Assembly (NCBI GenBank): GCA_012970285.1
Contig: JIBW01000003.1
Location: 310,001 to 374,000, forward strand
Origin: Bacillaceae bacterium JMAK1
GTDB taxonomy: Bacteria > Bacillota > Bacilli > Bacillales > Marinococcaceae
DNA length: 64,000 bases
Reading direction: 5' to 3'
Both the position numbers and the translations under genes were made by a program. The stretch's first letter is position 1; each line of letters starts with the position of its first letter. The notes below the pieces were generated by a model that ran no database searches, was not told the origin of the DNA, and saw only the letters and a program-made list of their open reading frames with translations. This document shows positions 36,148-44,360 of the stretch, one piece after another.

Positions 36148-37023
36148 ATGACTCAGATCGACACAAGACGAAGGCAACCGCTTGAAGGCACTGCGAGGTT
36201 TTTCGTGAATTTAGTTCTCGTACTTACTGGATCCGCGCTCGTTGCGATATCATATAATTTATTTTTACTACCTAACCAAATTGCTTCAGGCGGTGTGAGC
36301 GGTTTTGCGACGATCGTCTATAATACGATGGGAATTGCACCGCATATTACGTTGTGGGCGTTAAATATTCCGCTGTTTTTAGTTGGGATGTTATTACTTG
36401 GAGGATGGAAATACGGAGGGAAAACAATCGTAGGGACTTTGTTTTTACCTCTTGTTGTTTGGTTAACCGAAGACTGGACACCACTTACGAGTGATCCGTT
36501 CCTTGCTTCCTTATTCGGTGGAATCGGTGTAGGTGCTGGATTAGGACTCGTATTTAGGTCAGGAGCTTCAACCGGTGGAACGGACTTGGCTGCACAAGTC
36601 ATCAATAAGTACACAGGCATTTCACTTGGCGCTTGTGTGTTTTTTATGGATGGTCTAATCGTTACACTTTCTGCTTTTGCGTTTAGCATCGAGCTAGCAT
36701 TATTTGCACTCATTGGTCTTTTTATTACAGGGAAAACGATTGACGTCGTTCAAACAGGGCTTGGATATGACAAGATGGCGTTCATAATTACGAGCGAAGA
36801 GGGCAAAGTAAAAGAAGCAATTCTTCACGATGTTGATCGTGGGGTAACGAAGTTGCAGGCGAGCGGAGGCTTTACAGACGATGATCGTCCGGTCTTGATG
36901 TGTGTAGTGAACCGAAATGAGGTCGCGCTTTTAAAACGAACCGTCCAAAAAATTGATCATGAGGCTTTCGTTGTTGTAAGCAATGTGACAGAAGTTCTCG
37001 GACGGGGTTTTAAAATGAATTGA
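36148..37023 (+). CDS. yvjA: YitT-family membrane protein (YvjA)
   Basis: A 291-residue protein with five to six membrane helices in the first 205 residues and a C-terminal cytoplasmic DUF2179 domain (AFIITSEEGKVKEAI ... VSNVTEVLGRGF). Signature motifs are GGVSGFATIVY and GASTGGTDLAA. ATG 36148 follows AAAGGAG at a long 11-nt spacing. The family may carry ions or small solutes; the substrate is unknown. Position after prfB matches yvjA. Confidence 0.9.
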   Translation: MTQIDTRRRQPLEGTARFFVNLVLVLTGSALVAISYNLFLLPNQIASGGVSGFATIVYNTMGIAPHITLWALNIPLFLVGMLLLGGWKYGGKTIVGTLFLPLVVWLTEDWTPLTSDPFLASLFGGIGVGAGLGLVFRSGASTGGTDLAAQVINKYTGISLGACVFFMDGLIVTLSAFAFSIELALFALIGLFITGKTIDVVQTGLGYDKMAFIITSEEGKVKEAILHDVDRGVTKLQASGGFTDDDRPVLMCVVNRNEVALLKRTVQKIDHEAFVVVSNVTEVLGRGFKMN

Positions 37024-37041
37024 TTTAGGAACACTAAGGTC

Positions 37042-37067
37042 ACGGGCATATGGTATGCCCGTTTTTC
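37042..37067 (+). terminator. Terminator after yvjA
   Basis: ACGGGCATA-TGG-TATGCCCGT followed by a T-run. Confidence 0.88.
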
Positions 37068-37090
37068 TTAAAAGAAGGGAGGTATGATGG

Positions 37091-37438
37091 ATGAAGAAGC
37101 TACTATTAATCACAGGTGCCCTTGCATTTATTCTTGGTGGTTGCGGAGGCGCTGATGACACAGAAGATCCAGCGATGGATGATGACGGCGCAGTAGAAGA
37201 AGAAGCAGCTGATGACGGCGGTTCGGTAAGTGCTGAAGAAGGAATGGCACTGTATGAAGAAAACTGTATGAGTTGTCACGGTGGTGACTTTGAAGGCTTA
37301 TCTGGTCCAGCACTTGAAGGCTATAGCGAAGAAGACGTGTTAGCAGCAATTCAAGAAGGTCCTGGTAGCATGCCAGCAGATATTGTGACTGGTGAAGATG
37401 CTGACGCTGTAGCAAAGTACGTTGCAGAAGAAGGATAA
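37091..37438 (+). CDS. cccB: Lipoprotein cytochrome c-551 (CccB-like)
   Basis: A 115-residue lipoprotein: signal with lipobox LGGC, a very acidic linker (about 22-45), then a small class I cytochrome c domain with CMSCH haem site and the Met ligand in GSMPAD. It carries electrons on the outer membrane face to terminal oxidases. ATG 37091 is 7 nt after GGGAGG. B. subtilis has one cccB here; this genome has two in tandem. Confidence 0.92.
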   Translation: MKKLLLITGALAFILGGCGGADDTEDPAMDDDGAVEEEAADDGGSVSAEEGMALYEENCMSCHGGDFEGLSGPALEGYSEEDVLAAIQEGPGSMPADIVTGEDADAVAKYVAEEG

Positions 37439-37447
37439 TGTACATTC

Positions 37448-37481
37448 AAAAAAGCTTTCGGTAAATCCGAAAGCTTTTTTT
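37448..37481 (+). terminator. Terminator between the two cytochrome genes
   Basis: AAAAAAGCTTTCGG / CCGAAAGCTTTTTT with a 5-nt loop. Confidence 0.92.
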
Positions 37482-37498
37482 GAAGAAAGGACGCCGTG

Positions 37499-37849
37499 AT
37501 GAAACGTTTTTGGATCATCGGAGTTGCAGCAATTGTACTATTAACAGGTTGTGGAGAGGATCGCGAGCCAGTAAGCGATGAAGACGGCGGCACGACCGAC
37601 CAAGAAGCGGAAGTAGGTCGAACGTACGATAGCGCTGAAGCGGCTCATCTATATGAACAGAATTGTTTAAGTTGTCACGGACAAATGGAAGGCAACGAAA
37701 GTGGTGCGACGGGACCACCTTTAGCAGGATACGGTGCCGATGAAGTACTTGAAGCAATCGTTCAAGGTCCAGGAAGTATGCCAGCAGGATTATTAGACGG
37801 TGAAGAAGCAGAAGCTGTAGCAAATTATATTTCAGATTATGATGGATAA
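37499..37849 (+). CDS. Second lipoprotein cytochrome c-551
   Basis: A 116-residue paralogue of the preceding cytochrome: lipobox LTGC, acidic linker, haem motif CLSCH and Met ligand in GSMPAG. The two share GPGSMPA and the same layout but differ elsewhere. ATG 37499 has GAAAGG upstream; a GTG precedes it in frame. A terminator lies between the two, so their dose can differ. Confidence 0.9.
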   Translation: MKRFWIIGVAAIVLLTGCGEDREPVSDEDGGTTDQEAEVGRTYDSAEAAHLYEQNCLSCHGQMEGNESGATGPPLAGYGADEVLEAIVQGPGSMPAGLLDGEEAEAVANYISDYDG

Positions 37850-37882
37850 AAGCGAGCAGAAACAGGGCTTGCTTTTCTTTTT
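37848..37882 (+). terminator. Terminator after the second cytochrome
   Basis: AAAAGCGAGC / GCTTGCTTTT with a 9-nt loop and T-rich tail. Confidence 0.85.
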
Positions 37883-38057
37883 GTCATATTACCGGGAAGG
37901 TTGTTAAACACATGAAATGAAACTGTAACACAAAAAAAGGATGGGTCTGATATAATAATTTTCGTAGATCATGACAAAGAATGCCATGATTCTACATAAA
38001 ACCTGAAAAGGTGTGCGATTACGTGATCAAGAAAAGTGTATTAGGTGTGGGGTTATC

Positions 38058-38744
38058 ATGATTACGATGAAACGAGTGCGCAAGACGTATCCAAACGGGG
38101 TACAAGCGCTAAACGGAATGAATATCCATATAGACAAAGGTGAATTTGTATATGTTGTCGGCCCAAGTGGTGCAGGAAAAACGACATTTATCAAATTGAT
38201 GATTCGTGAATTAAAGCCTTCTGAAGGATTAATTCAGATTAACGGGAACAACCTAGGGGATTTATCGGACAAGCAGATTCCTTATTTACGACGTAAAATC
38301 GGCGTTGTATTTCAAGACTTTAAGTTGTTTACAAAACTCTCGGTCTATGAAAACATCGCATTTGCTCTTGAGGTTATTGAAGAAGAACCAGAGCAAATTA
38401 AAACAAAGGTTATGGACGTTCTTGATATTGTAGGTCTGAAATCTAAGGCGAGGTTCAACACAAGTGAGTTATCAGGTGGAGAGAAGCAACGTATTGCGAT
38501 TGCAAGAGCGATTGTTAATCAACCGGCTATCTTAATCGCTGACGAACCAACAGGGAACTTAGATCCAGAAACCGCTTGGAGCATCATGGGGACGTTAGAG
38601 GAGATTAACAATAGAGGCACGACAATTGTTATGGCAACTCATAACAGTCATATCGTCAACACGTTGAAAAAACGAGTTATTGCAATCGAAAACGGCAAAG
38701 TCGTACGTGATGAAGTGGGAGGTTCTTATGGCTATCAAGCGTAA
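38058..38744 (+). CDS. ftsE: FtsE, ATPase of the FtsEX complex
   Basis: A 228-residue ABC ATPase, the same length as in B. subtilis. Walker A GPSGAGKTT (about 35-43), signature LSGGEKQR and Walker B LIADEPTG are intact. ATG 38058 gives the family start MITMKRV; the longer frame from 38013 is unlikely. FtsEX activates wall hydrolases from inside the membrane. It overlaps ftsX by 17 bp. Confidence 0.95.
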   Translation: MITMKRVRKTYPNGVQALNGMNIHIDKGEFVYVVGPSGAGKTTFIKLMIRELKPSEGLIQINGNNLGDLSDKQIPYLRRKIGVVFQDFKLFTKLSVYENIAFALEVIEEEPEQIKTKVMDVLDIVGLKSKARFNTSELSGGEKQRIAIARAIVNQPAILIADEPTGNLDPETAWSIMGTLEEINNRGTTIVMATHNSHIVNTLKKRVIAIENGKVVRDEVGGSYGYQA

Positions 38745-39621
38745 AACACTCACACGTCACGGTCGTGAAGGGTTTAAGAACATACGTCGAAATGGATGGA
38801 TGAGCTTTGCATCCATGAGTGCAGTCGCAATTATGCTTTTCGTTGTTGGGGCGTTTGCATTCTTAATTGTCAACACGAATCATCTCATTGATACGATTGA
38901 GAACGATGTCGAAATTCGAGCGTTTTTTGAACATGATGCCGATGCATCAGAGCAAGAGTCTGTTCTCGAAGAAGTTGAAAGTCATGATTCAGTAGAAAAC
39001 GTCGTCTATCGAGACCGCGATGAAGGTCTTGATGTATTTATGGAAAGCATGGGTTCAGATGGTGAAGTATTCGAGAACTTACGAGAAGAGAATCCATTAA
39101 ATGATGCGTTAATCATTCAGGCTACAGATCCACAAATGACTGCTGCAGTTGCAGAAGAAGTAAACGCACAATCAGCCATCGAATCGGTTGAATATGGGGA
39201 GTCAATTCTCGGACAATTGTTCACAGTAACGAATTATGTACGAATACTAGGAGGCGCACTTGTTATTGGCCTTATCTTTACTTCTGTATTCCTCATTTCA
39301 AATACAATTAAACTTACAATTTTGTCCCGAAAAGATGAAATTCAAATCATGAAGCTTGTCGGTGCAACGAATAGCTTTGTTCGCTTCCCTTTCTTCATTG
39401 AGGGAGCGTTGATCGGACTAATTGGAGCCATCATTCCAATTGCCGGCTTAACAGTAGGTTACAGTTATCTTTACAGCTTTATGTATGACCAAGTTCCATT
39501 TTTCACATTTGTAGAGCCGAATCCAATGATCTGGCAAATCTCAGGTTTGCTACTACTAGTCAGTATTCTCGTTGGAATCTTTGGTAGTCAAATGTCGGTT
39601 CGCAAGTTTTTGAAGGTATAG
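38728..39621 (+). CDS. ftsX: FtsX, membrane partner of FtsE
   Basis: The product is 297 residues with four membrane helices: one near 30-50 and three in the C-terminal third. A large extracellular loop (about 55-165), which contacts the hydrolase partner, lies between. ATG 38728 is 5 nt after GGGAGG. The next gene encodes the coiled-coil M23 hydrolase that FtsX loops activate. Confidence 0.95.
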   Translation: MAIKRKTLTRHGREGFKNIRRNGWMSFASMSAVAIMLFVVGAFAFLIVNTNHLIDTIENDVEIRAFFEHDADASEQESVLEEVESHDSVENVVYRDRDEGLDVFMESMGSDGEVFENLREENPLNDALIIQATDPQMTAAVAEEVNAQSAIESVEYGESILGQLFTVTNYVRILGGALVIGLIFTSVFLISNTIKLTILSRKDEIQIMKLVGATNSFVRFPFFIEGALIGLIGAIIPIAGLTVGYSYLYSFMYDQVPFFTFVEPNPMIWQISGLLLLVSILVGIFGSQMSVRKFLKV

Positions 39622-39656
39622 ATAAACGAGTAAGGTTTAGAGGAGGAGCATGCAGC

Positions 39657-41030
39657 ATGCAGGGGAAGAAAATGATAATGTTTGCCGCAGCGTTCTTGAT
39701 CGCGCTAGGAAGCTGGACGACGATTCACGATTCAGCTTCCGCCTCTAGTAGTCTAGAGCAGGAGCTACAAGATCTTGAACGTGAACGTGAACGAATTGAA
39801 GAACGTTCCAATGAAAGAAAGCAAGAGCTTGGTGGGGTTGAAGAGGATCTAGACGCAATCAATGAAGAAATCGCTGAACTCGATCAAGAGATCGGAGAAA
39901 CAACGAGCGAGATTGCGAGTCGTGAAGCAGAAATTGAAGAAATTGAAGCGGAAATCGAAGCGCTAAAAGAAGAAATTAAAGAAATCGAAGCTCGAATTGC
40001 TGAGCGAGATGAACTAATTAAAGATCGTGCAGCTTCAATGTATAAAAGTGGCGGGGGCTCAGTTGAATATCTAGAAGTTATTTTAGGCGCCGAAAGCTTT
40101 GGGGATTTTATTGAACGCGTACATACGTTATCAACGATTGCAGAACAAGATCGTGAGATCTTAGAGGAGCATCAAGCGGATCACGAATTGTTAGAAGAAA
40201 AGAAAGCAAAGGTTGAAGAGAATCTAGCAGCCTTAGAAACACATTTACAAGAACTCGAAGAGTTGCGTAAAGATCTTGAAGGATCAATGGCAGTTAAAGA
40301 AAGCGTCATGTCAGATCTAAAAGATGATGAACTACAACTTCTTGATGAAATAAACGGCTTTACGAACGAAAAGTTACTTCTTGATGATCAAGTAGCTTCT
40401 AAACAAGCAGAAATTACGAAAGCTGAAGAAGAAGCTCGTGTTGCAGCAGCAAATGCACAAGCTGAGCGTGAAGCTGAACAAGCAGCAGAACAGAAGGCAG
40501 AACAAGCAGCAGCAGAGCAAGAATCAGTTGCATCAGTATCAACGTCTTCTTCATCTGATTCAAGCTCCAGCAACAATAGCAGTAACAATAATTCTTCAAA
40601 TGTATCAAACCCTCCAAGCGTAGGTGATACTGGGGGAACGCTGGCTACACCAGCAACAGGTAGAATTTCGTCACAATATGGTCCGCGTTGGGGAAGCTTC
40701 CACCACGGAATTGATATCGGAGCGGGTGGACGTTCAAATGTACCAATCGTATCAGCAGAATCAGGATCGGTTTCTTTTGCTGGTTGGATGAACGGTTACG
40801 GAAACACAGTCATCGTTAGACATACGATTGGCGGTCGAACTGTAGAAACACTTTATGCTCACCTTGATTCAATTAATGTTTCACAAGGTCAGTCTGTAAG
40901 TCGAACACAACAAATTGGAATCATGGGTAACACGGGAGCTTCTCAAGGCGCTCACCTGCATTTCGAAGTTCACGAAGGAACATGGAATGGCAGCAAATCA
41001 AACTCTGTGGACCCGATGAATTATCTATAA
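39657..41030 (+). CDS. CwlO/EnvC-like coiled-coil M23 endopeptidase
   Basis: A 457-residue secreted protein: signal peptide (about 1-30), long coiled coils rich in Glu (about 30-270), an Ala/Glu then Ser/Asn low-complexity linker (about 270-325), and an M23 metallopeptidase domain (about 330-457). The zinc motifs HHGIDIG and HLHFEVH are present. In B. subtilis the FtsEX-controlled hydrolase CwlO is encoded elsewhere and has an NlpC/P60 domain. Here an M23 partner sits directly after ftsX, as with many firmicute FtsEX systems. It likely cuts peptidoglycan cross-links during elongation or division. Confidence 0.9.
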   Translation: MQGKKMIMFAAAFLIALGSWTTIHDSASASSSLEQELQDLERERERIEERSNERKQELGGVEEDLDAINEEIAELDQEIGETTSEIASREAEIEEIEAEIEALKEEIKEIEARIAERDELIKDRAASMYKSGGGSVEYLEVILGAESFGDFIERVHTLSTIAEQDREILEEHQADHELLEEKKAKVEENLAALETHLQELEELRKDLEGSMAVKESVMSDLKDDELQLLDEINGFTNEKLLLDDQVASKQAEITKAEEEARVAAANAQAEREAEQAAEQKAEQAAAEQESVASVSTSSSSDSSSSNNSSNNNSSNVSNPPSVGDTGGTLATPATGRISSQYGPRWGSFHHGIDIGAGGRSNVPIVSAESGSVSFAGWMNGYGNTVIVRHTIGGRTVETLYAHLDSINVSQGQSVSRTQQIGIMGNTGASQGAHLHFEVHEGTWNGSKSNSVDPMNYL

Positions 41031-41034
41031 TACA

Positions 41035-41070
41035 AAAACACAAGTTGCTTTTAGCGACTTGTGTTTTCTT
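41035..41070 (+). terminator. Terminator after the M23 hydrolase gene
   Basis: AAACACAAGTTGC / GCGACTTGTGTTT with a 5-nt loop and T-rich end. Confidence 0.88.
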
Positions 41071-41410
41071 TAGGTATGGCGAGATATAACTTGGATAGTT
41101 GGGGTAGTCTTTGCACAAGGTTTAAGCGAGGTAGTTTAAGTACGAACTGAAGAATGAGTGTTGTTCAACAAATGTCCCCTTTTTGCCAAGCCAAGTACAA
41201 AACTGCAGGTGAGAAGGGAGGATCATCACTTTCTTCTATTGAGTAGAATTTCCCTTTAAAACACGTCATAGAACATGCCGATTTACCTTTTGTACTTGGT
41301 GGTGAAATGTGTTTAAATGAGAAGAAGGAATAAGCGTCATACGTACAACGTGCTTGTCATACAATCATGAAGAGTCATTAGGTCTGGATATAAATAGAGG
41401 TGGAGCATCA
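41071..41410. other. Intergenic region upstream of ctpB
   Basis: About 340 bp. It holds a possible sigma-D-like sequence at 41257-41284 (TAAA, 16 bp, GCCGATTT). A purine-rich SD-like AAGGGAGGATC near 41216 leads to no real reading frame. No RNA element was recognised. Confidence 0.45.
41257..41284 (+). promoter_or_regulatory. Weak sigma-D-like promoter upstream of ctpB
   Basis: TAAA, 16 bp, GCCGATTT: one mismatch to the sigma-D -10. It is 126 bp from the ctpB start and could be chance. Confidence 0.25.
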
Positions 41411-42859
41411 ATGAATAGAAAAGGTGTTTGGATCGTTGTTCTTGCTGTTACAGTTTTAGCAGCGGGTGGAGGAGGCTTGCTGCTCGGTATGGGTGTTAGT
41501 AATGGGGATAATTACGAGGCACCAATTGCTGGGAGTCAGCTTTCATCTAGTGAAGGTGAAGGTTGGAATAAGGTTCATGATGCGTTTCAGGTCATCTCAG
41601 AATCCTATGTTGAAGATGTCAACGAGGATGATTTGTATGAAGGAGCCATTCGAGGGATGCTCCATGAATTAGATGATCCATATTCTGTTTATATGGACCG
41701 AGAAACAGCTGCTGAGTTCACGCAATCTCTTGGCAATGAGTTTGAAGGCATCGGTGCTGAGGTGAACATGGTAAATGGTTCGGTTACGATTGTTTCTCCG
41801 ATCCAAGGCTCACCAGCGGAAGAAGCGGGACTTATGCCCGATGATCGTATTTTAGAAGTTGATGGCAATTCAACGGAAGGATTGTCATTAAACGAAGCGT
41901 TAATGCAAATTCGTGGTGAGAAAGGGACAACGGTTGTTTTAACCATTGGTCGTCCTTCTGCAACCGATCCTTTCCAAGTAGAAATTGAGCGCGATGCGAT
42001 CCCTGTAGAGACTGTACATGCGAATACGTATGAACAGGATGGTCAAACAATCGGGGTCATTGATATTACGTCATTCTCAGTTGATACGGCACAAGAGTTT
42101 GAAGAAGGTTTGCATTACCTTGAGAATGAAGGAATTGATGGTTTAGTTATTGATGTGCGTCAAAATCCTGGTGGCTATTTGAATAGTGTTCAAGATATCG
42201 GTAGTTTGCTATTACCTAAAGGTGAAACGATTGTTCAGATCGAAGAACCAACAGGCGATATTTCACAAACGGTTTCTACACTTGAAGATCAAAAAGACTA
42301 TCCAATTGTAGGTTTGATTAATGGTGGTAGTGCTTCTGCATCAGAGATTTTGGCAGCTGCTTTACATGAAGCAGGCGATTATGAGCTTGTTGGTGAAACG
42401 ACATTCGGTAAAGGAACGGTTCAACAATCCTATGATTTTGGTGACGGTAGTGAGATGAATTTATCGATGTTTAGATGGTTAACATCCGCCGGTAACAACA
42501 TCCATGAGGATGGCGTAGAACCAACAATTGAAGTAAGTCAACCAGATTACTTTTATTCGACTGCACTTTCAATTGAGGACCCTCTCGTTCTTAACGACAA
42601 TAATGATCAAGTAAAGAGTGCTCAAGAAATTCTGCAAGGTCTCGGATTTGAGCCAGGGCGCACCGACGGTTACTTTGATGAACAAACAGGAAATGCAGTG
42701 ACTGCGTTTCAACAAATGGACGATGATCTTGATGTAACGGGAGAAGTAGACGATCTCACGGCACAGGCACTTCACACGAGTATTGTAGAGAAGATCCGTG
42801 ATCCAGAGAACGATCGTCAGTTAAATCGAGCATTAGAAGTAATCATTGAACAGCAATAA
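41411..42859 (+). CDS. ctpB: CtpB-type S41 processing protease
   Basis: A 482-residue exported serine protease: N-terminal hydrophobic segment (about 7-28), PDZ domain (about 110-190), S41 catalytic domain, and a C-terminal peptidoglycan-binding-like domain (about 400-465). The Ser309, Lys334 and Gln338 of the catalytic triad fall at the same numbers as in B. subtilis CtpB, in GGSASASE and GKGTVQ. CtpB cleaves SpoIVFA in sporulation signalling. ATG 41411 follows GAGGTGGAG; the frame from 41354 is an extension. Confidence 0.94.
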   Translation: MNRKGVWIVVLAVTVLAAGGGGLLLGMGVSNGDNYEAPIAGSQLSSSEGEGWNKVHDAFQVISESYVEDVNEDDLYEGAIRGMLHELDDPYSVYMDRETAAEFTQSLGNEFEGIGAEVNMVNGSVTIVSPIQGSPAEEAGLMPDDRILEVDGNSTEGLSLNEALMQIRGEKGTTVVLTIGRPSATDPFQVEIERDAIPVETVHANTYEQDGQTIGVIDITSFSVDTAQEFEEGLHYLENEGIDGLVIDVRQNPGGYLNSVQDIGSLLLPKGETIVQIEEPTGDISQTVSTLEDQKDYPIVGLINGGSASASEILAAALHEAGDYELVGETTFGKGTVQQSYDFGDGSEMNLSMFRWLTSAGNNIHEDGVEPTIEVSQPDYFYSTALSIEDPLVLNDNNDQVKSAQEILQGLGFEPGRTDGYFDEQTGNAVTAFQQMDDDLDVTGEVDDLTAQALHTSIVEKIRDPENDRQLNRALEVIIEQQ

Positions 42860-42876
42860 GCTTCTATAAATTTAGG

Positions 42877-42913
42877 TAAATACATCCGTTTAACGACGGA
42901 TGTATTTATTTTA
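42877..42913 (+). terminator. Terminator after ctpB
   Basis: A 13-bp stem TAAATACATCCGT / ACGGATGTATTTA with a 6-nt loop and T-rich tail. Confidence 0.9.
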
Positions 42914-42979
42914 TAAGCTATTTCTAATCGTTTCCGTTATACTAGAATTAATCGATTACGACAATAAAGGGGTCACACT

Positions 42980-44191
42980 ATGCAGACATGGCTGGTCGAT
43001 GTACTGACAGGGATAGGTATGTTTTTTGTACATCCACTTACATATGTAGCGATCGTTGCAATGGCGTGGGTTGGGTTTAGACGAATGAAACGCGAGCGCA
43101 ATATGTTTCATACGTCAATTCGACCGTGGACAGAAGAGTGGCTACACCCGTTGGTGCCTGGCGTGCTTGCAGGTATTCTTGCATCCGTCGTTGTTGTATT
43201 ACTTGGAATTGTATTATCAACAGAATACTTAATGATTACTGCTGTCGTTTACTTAGTTCTTCTAGTAGTTGGAGGTACACGTTTACTCTCTCCACTTTAT
43301 AGCTTGTTGATCGCATTATTCATTGATCAATGGCTACTTGGGTTCATTACTTATGAAGCGGCTTGGCTCCCAACTGAGGCTACGACAGAGCCTGCATGGG
43401 TGTTGTTGCTCGTTTTTGTATTGACGATTATTGAAGCGGTATTATTACGAGAGAGGCGAAGTAGTAGACGTTATTCACCGCTCCGGATAAAGAGTTCTAG
43501 AGGGAAGTGGATTGGCGGCCAACGCTTCGATCGACTATACTTAATTCCGCTTTTTGTTTTTGTTCCTGGTGAACTTGTTACGAGCGTAGACTGGTGGCCA
43601 TTTTTACCTGTTACTGACGGGCTTTCTGTCACACTCGTTCCATTTCTTTTAGGTGCTCATGCGATAAGCTATTCCGAAAGAATTGGACATCAGCTTGCAC
43701 GGACAAGCACACAGCTTCTTTGGATTGCAGCGCTTGCGGGTGCGTCTTCATTTGCAATTTTTTATTATCCAGTAGCGCTTTTGTATGTTGTGGTCGGATT
43801 GTTGATTCTTCGAATTACCGTTCAACTTTCAAAACGAATACAAGACCGCAAAGCAACCCCTTATTTTACACCGCGAGCCGATGGTGTCGTTATCTTAGCT
43901 GTTCGTCCAGGTTCACCTGCTGAGAAGATGGGGCTCATTCCGGGTGAGATTGTAACGAAAGTACATCAAGAGCCTGTGAATAGTGAATGGAGTTTTTATC
44001 AGAAACTACAAATTAACCCGGCTTATGGCAAAGTTGAAGTCGTTGATGAGCGTGGCGAGAAGCGGATTGAACAAGCGGCATTATATGACAATGAACATCA
44101 TGAATTAGGCATCGTCTTTTTACGTCCGGAGATGGGTGTAGAGTGGCAGACGAAGGGGAATGAAGCAACATCGAATGAAACAAATGCGTAG
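42980..44191 (+). CDS. minJ: MinJ-like polytopic PDZ protein
   Basis: The product is 403 residues (B. subtilis MinJ 397) with about seven to eight membrane helices in the first 290 residues. A C-terminal PDZ domain (about 300-375; VILAVRPGSPAEKMGL, GEIVTKV) follows. MinJ links DivIVA to MinD at septa and poles. The position between ctpB and uvrB matches minJ (yvjD). ATG 42980 follows AAAGGGG. Confidence 0.9.
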   Translation: MQTWLVDVLTGIGMFFVHPLTYVAIVAMAWVGFRRMKRERNMFHTSIRPWTEEWLHPLVPGVLAGILASVVVVLLGIVLSTEYLMITAVVYLVLLVVGGTRLLSPLYSLLIALFIDQWLLGFITYEAAWLPTEATTEPAWVLLLVFVLTIIEAVLLRERRSSRRYSPLRIKSSRGKWIGGQRFDRLYLIPLFVFVPGELVTSVDWWPFLPVTDGLSVTLVPFLLGAHAISYSERIGHQLARTSTQLLWIAALAGASSFAIFYYPVALLYVVVGLLILRITVQLSKRIQDRKATPYFTPRADGVVILAVRPGSPAEKMGLIPGEIVTKVHQEPVNSEWSFYQKLQINPAYGKVEVVDERGEKRIEQAALYDNEHHELGIVFLRPEMGVEWQTKGNEATSNETNA

Positions 44192-44203
44192 CGAAAGTGA
44201 TTA

Positions 44204-44263
44204 GACATTCCTAAAAGAGGTATTCTAGTGATATAGAATGCTGAAAAACGGGAATGTCTTTTT
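44204..44263 (+). terminator. Compound hairpin after minJ
   Basis: An outer stem GACATTCC / GGAATGTC encloses an inner stem TATTCTA / TAGAATG. A T-run follows the outer stem. Confidence 0.75.
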
Positions 44264-44281
44264 GTGTACAGAAATAAAAAC

Positions 44282-44295
44282 CGAAAGTATGTTCG
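44282..44295 (+). promoter_or_regulatory. LexA (SOS) box upstream of uvrB
   Basis: CGAAAGTATGTTCG matches the Bacillus LexA/DinR consensus CGAAC-RNRY-GTTCG with one mismatch. It covers the -35 region of a promoter with TATAAT at 44313-44318, spacer 17 bp. Confidence 0.8.
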
Positions 44296-44360
44296 CTTTT
44301 ATGAAATTGTGATATAATTTTCTTAACAAAAGATGTACGCACGGTAGGAGGAGAGCAACG

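Noticed and set aside
37128-37823. Leucine-rich minus-strand frames over the cytochrome genes
   Set aside because: They are antisense shadows of acidic linkers (GAA/GAT codons) with no SD.
40388-40623. Overlapping reading frames on both strands over the M23 hydrolase linker
   Set aside because: They arise from low-complexity Glu/Ala/Gln and Ser/Asn codons; the linker explains them.
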